Shown: piece by piece, positions 7,551 through 8,947 of the stretch
Position numbering within the stretch: position 1 is the stretch's first letter
Layout of the letters: every line of letters begins with the position of its first letter
Assembly: GCA_020024645.1 (NCBI GenBank)
Contig: JAHHTN010000077.1
Span: 1-8,947 of the forward strand
Source: Faecalimonas sp.
Lineage (GTDB): Bacteria > Bacillota > Clostridia > Lachnospirales > Lachnospiraceae
Direction: 5' to 3'
Length of the DNA stretch: 8,947 nucleotides
The notes under the pieces: generated by a model
What the model saw: only the letters and a program-made list of their open reading frames with translations
What the model was told of the DNA's origin: nothing
The model's database searches: none
Position numbers and translations under genes: made by a program

Positions 7551-7556
7551 CTCCTT
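7551..7556 (-). promoter_or_regulatory. Ribosome binding site of the DppB-type gene
   Basis: AAGGAG lies 11 bases before the ATG at 7539, at the long end of normal spacing. A second purine run, AAAAGG, directly abuts the ATG. The in-frame GTG at 7551-7549 uses the last G of the AAGGAG site, so it is not a usable start. Confidence 0.65.
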
Positions 7557-7595
7557 ACAAATTCATCAATCCTAAACAGATATTCCAAAACGTAT

Positions 7596-7624
7596 ATTAT
7601 ACAAAACACATTCTTCTCTATGTA
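7596..7624 (-). promoter_or_regulatory. Candidate sigma-A promoter of the transporter operon
   Basis: A perfect -10 box TATAAT (minus strand 7601-7596) has a poor -35 TACATA (7624-7619, three of six bases) at 17-base spacing. The transcript would start near 7589, giving a leader of about 50 bases. The weak -35 suggests either need of an activator or that another TATAAT, such as 7662-7657, is the real one. The TTTGTATA motif overlaps the -10 box. Confidence 0.35.
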
Positions 7625-7744
7625 GTAATCTAATATTTAATTTTTGTGCAATATATATTATAGTTTTTCGTTAAACATCTATTTATTATTAATATTTAAT
7701 CACACTTTAGTATGATAATCAATAGAATCGAGGTATAATATCAT

Positions 7745-7760
7745 TTGTATTACTATACAA
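7745..7760. promoter_or_regulatory. Inverted repeat TTGTAT-N4-ATACAA, candidate operator
   Basis: A perfect 6-bp inverted repeat with a 4-base centre lies midway between the divergent genes, 30 bases upstream of the candidate -35 of the regulator. The size and two-fold symmetry fit the site of a dimeric XRE-type repressor or activator. On the minus strand its first half could also read as a -35 (TTGTAT) with TATACC 17 bases on. In AT-rich DNA such a repeat can arise by chance. Confidence 0.35.
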
Positions 7761-7789
7761 GCAGTTTATTAAATCTACGTTTTGTTGAG

Positions 7790-7818
7790 TTGCTTTTTTC
7801 ACTGCTTTACCCTATAAT
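7790..7818 (+). promoter_or_regulatory. Candidate sigma-A promoter of the XRE-type regulator gene
   Basis: TTGCTT (7790-7795) and a perfect TATAAT (7813-7818) are separated by exactly 17 bases. The transcript would start near 7825, giving a leader of about 140 bases before the GTG at 7965. The -35 matches only its first three bases, so a modest basal level is expected. Confidence 0.45.
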
Positions 7819-7950
7819 GTAAATAAATTATTATATCTGGAATGTTTTTTTATTTATATTATAATATTTTGTTAATTTATTTGTAGAATTAATGCTGATT
7901 AGCAGCAATTTTAATTTAAAACATATTTATACAAATTAGCAAAATGAAAC

Positions 7951-7957
7951 AGGGAGG
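7951..7957 (+). promoter_or_regulatory. Ribosome binding site of the regulator gene
   Basis: AGGGAGG lies seven bases before a GTG at 7965. It fixes GTG as the start. The nearby upstream ATG at 7944 runs into a stop after five codons. Confidence 0.85.
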
Positions 7958-7964
7958 ATAGAAA

Positions 7965-8855
7965 GTGCAATACAATCAAATAGGAAATAAGATTAAAGAA
8001 TTGCGATTAAACCATAATCTGAAACAATCCGAATTTGCAAACCTCTTTGGTGTTTCGATGCAGGCAGTATCGAAATGGGAGCATGGCGGGACACCAGATA
8101 TTGATATTTTAATATCCATTGCTGATTATTTTGAATTGAGTCTTGATGAATTATGTGGTCGGACTATACGTATAGAAGATAAATTTGATCAATTTTTATA
8201 TTCCTCTACTCTAAATACTTGTGACAGCAAACGAATGGAGCAAGCCTGCAAATATTGTTGGTCTATTTTTAAGGGAATTAGTGGAATTTCTACCATTCAA
8301 AACTTACAATATGGAACTGGAACAGCAAAAGATGTAGAATTTTCCAGATGTCGTGTTGGAAGAAATGAAGGAATCGCATATTTTCTTGCCGCACAGGATG
8401 TTCAATTGATGGCATTAATGCCGGAACCAAAAGATGGTTTTGCAAGTATACTTGCAGAGATTGACGAATATATCAAACTATTCCATCTTCTTAGTGATCC
8501 TCAAACATTTCAGCTTTTTCTTTTTATCTGTACAAGACCCCAGCTTTTATTTTCCATCAGCCTCGCTGCACGTGAAACAAATATTCCAGAAAAAAATGTA
8601 GAAAAAATATTTATAGAATTTGAGCAGTATGGATGGTTAATAAAAGAAAATGCCGACACTGATGATGGCTCCGTAATACTGTATCGTCCTTCTTATAAAG
8701 AATATTTTATCTTCTTTCTCTTCTTTGCACAGGAAGTGATGAGAAATCCACGTTTTCTATATTTGGGTAGTGTTACTAATCGAACAAAACCATTATTATC
8801 TAATGAAAAAACAACCTCTTCAGCTCTTAGGTCTTCAGATAAAAACAAATCATGA
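7965..8855 (+). CDS. XRE-family transcriptional regulator with unassigned C-terminal domain
   Basis: This 296-residue protein has an N-terminal DNA-binding domain of the Cro/C1 (HTH_3) type at about residues 6-62. The scaffold is IGNKIKELRLNHNLKQSEFA, with recognition helix SMQAVSKWEHGG and the closing DILISIADYFELSLDELCG typical of these regulators. The rest (about 70-270) matches no sensor I recognise. Within it, LAARETNIPEKNVEKIFIEFEQYGWLIKEN (200-229) followed by a short strand pair resembles a winged-helix fold, so a second DNA- or protein-binding module is possible. The final ~20 residues are polar and probably disordered. No membrane segment or signal peptide is evident. The start is GTG, supported by a strong Shine-Dalgarno. 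Divergent placement makes it the likely regulator of the transporter and peptidase operon and possibly of itself. Whether it represses or activates, and with what effector, is unknown. Confidence 0.88.
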   Translation: MQYNQIGNKIKELRLNHNLKQSEFANLFGVSMQAVSKWEHGGTPDIDILISIADYFELSLDELCGRTIRIEDKFDQFLYSSTLNTCDSKRMEQACKYCWSIFKGISGISTIQNLQYGTGTAKDVEFSRCRVGRNEGIAYFLAAQDVQLMALMPEPKDGFASILAEIDEYIKLFHLLSDPQTFQLFLFICTRPQLLFSISLAARETNIPEKNVEKIFIEFEQYGWLIKENADTDDGSVILYRPSYKEYFIFFLFFAQEVMRNPRFLYLGSVTNRTKPLLSNEKTTSSALRSSDKNKS

Positions 8856-8947
8856 GTTACCTAAAAAAGAAGTTTGATTTATTCTATTTCAAAACAGAGC
8901 ATCACCCTCTTTTTTAAGAGCTCTTTTATAAAATAGCGGTATAAAAT
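8856..8947. other. Non-coding stretch after the regulator gene, possible weak terminator
   Basis: No gene is seen. The sequence has short complementary pieces: TAAAAAAGA at 8862-8870 with TCTTTTTTA at 8908-8916, CTCTT-TTTT-AAGAG at 8907-8920, and the palindrome AAGAGCTCTT at 8916-8925 followed by TTAT. One of these may end the regulator transcript, but none is a clear GC-rich stem with a U-tract. Confidence 0.3.

Larger units (their letters stand above)
7540..7964. other. Divergent intergenic region between transporter operon and regulator
   Basis: This 425-base, very AT-rich region has no gene. It must hold the promoters for both the minus-strand operon and the plus-strand regulator. It contains several perfect TATAAT boxes (plus strand 7734-7739 and 7813-7818; minus strand 7601-7596 and 7662-7657). 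It also contains an inverted repeat at 7745-7760, a direct repeat TAATATTTAAT (7631-7641 and 7690-7700), and a small hairpin TGCTG-ATTAG-CAGCA at 7893-7907 in the regulator leader. Its length leaves room for an operator or another activator site. Confidence 0.8.

Noticed and set aside
7631..7700. Direct repeat TAATATTTAAT (7631-7641 and 7690-7700)
   Set aside because: It consists only of A and T in a very AT-rich region, with no matching flanks, so it carries little information. It was not taken as an operator.
7944..7961. Five-codon leader frame MKQGG before the regulator
   Set aside because: It has no Shine-Dalgarno of its own, and its last codons are simply the ribosome binding site of the GTG start at 7965. 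Chance is the simpler explanation.
8896..8926. Possible intrinsic terminator after the regulator gene
   Set aside because: The stems are only 4-5 bp or A/T-only, and the alternative pairings compete. It is kept only as a note in the non-coding entry.

Overview
The window looks like chromosome of a low-GC Gram-positive bacterium, most likely a member of the Clostridia. This rests on the AT-rich intergenic DNA, strong AGGAGG-type ribosome binding sites, a lipobox-bearing binding protein instead of a periplasmic one, and the general style of the proteins. The species cannot be named from the sequence.

Layout. Positions 1-437 hold no convincing gene. Next come a perfect 14-bp hairpin (438-473, probable terminator) and a tentative 21-codon ORF (472-537). 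From 557 to 7539 lies one tightly packed minus-strand operon. In transcription order it encodes two permease subunits (7539-6574 and 6558-5710), two ATPase subunits (5706-4732 and 4742-3750), a substrate-binding lipoprotein (3683-2088) and a cytosolic M14-family zinc carboxypeptidase-like enzyme (1963-557). A 425-bp intergenic region (7540-7964) separates it from a divergent XRE-type regulator (7965-8855, plus strand). The remainder (8856-8947) is non-coding.

How the parts fit. The five transporter genes form a complete Dpp/Opp-type peptide importer: the lipoprotein captures substrate, the two permeases form the channel and the two ATPases drive transport. The M14 protein has no signal peptide, so it would act on imported peptides in the cytoplasm. 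The regulator is the obvious candidate controller. Two intercistronic hairpins, before the binding-protein gene and before the peptidase gene, suggest that the operon's segments are expressed at different levels.

For four of the seven main genes the longest open frame starts at a codon that overlaps the ribosome binding site or lies upstream of it. The starts given here are the ones placed correctly behind a Shine-Dalgarno sequence. The window contains no RNA gene, CRISPR array or recognisable insertion sequence. The system is mostly a known type. The less ordinary parts are the peptidase partner, the regulator's unassigned C-terminal half, the possible shared operator motif and the short ORF after the peptidase gene.
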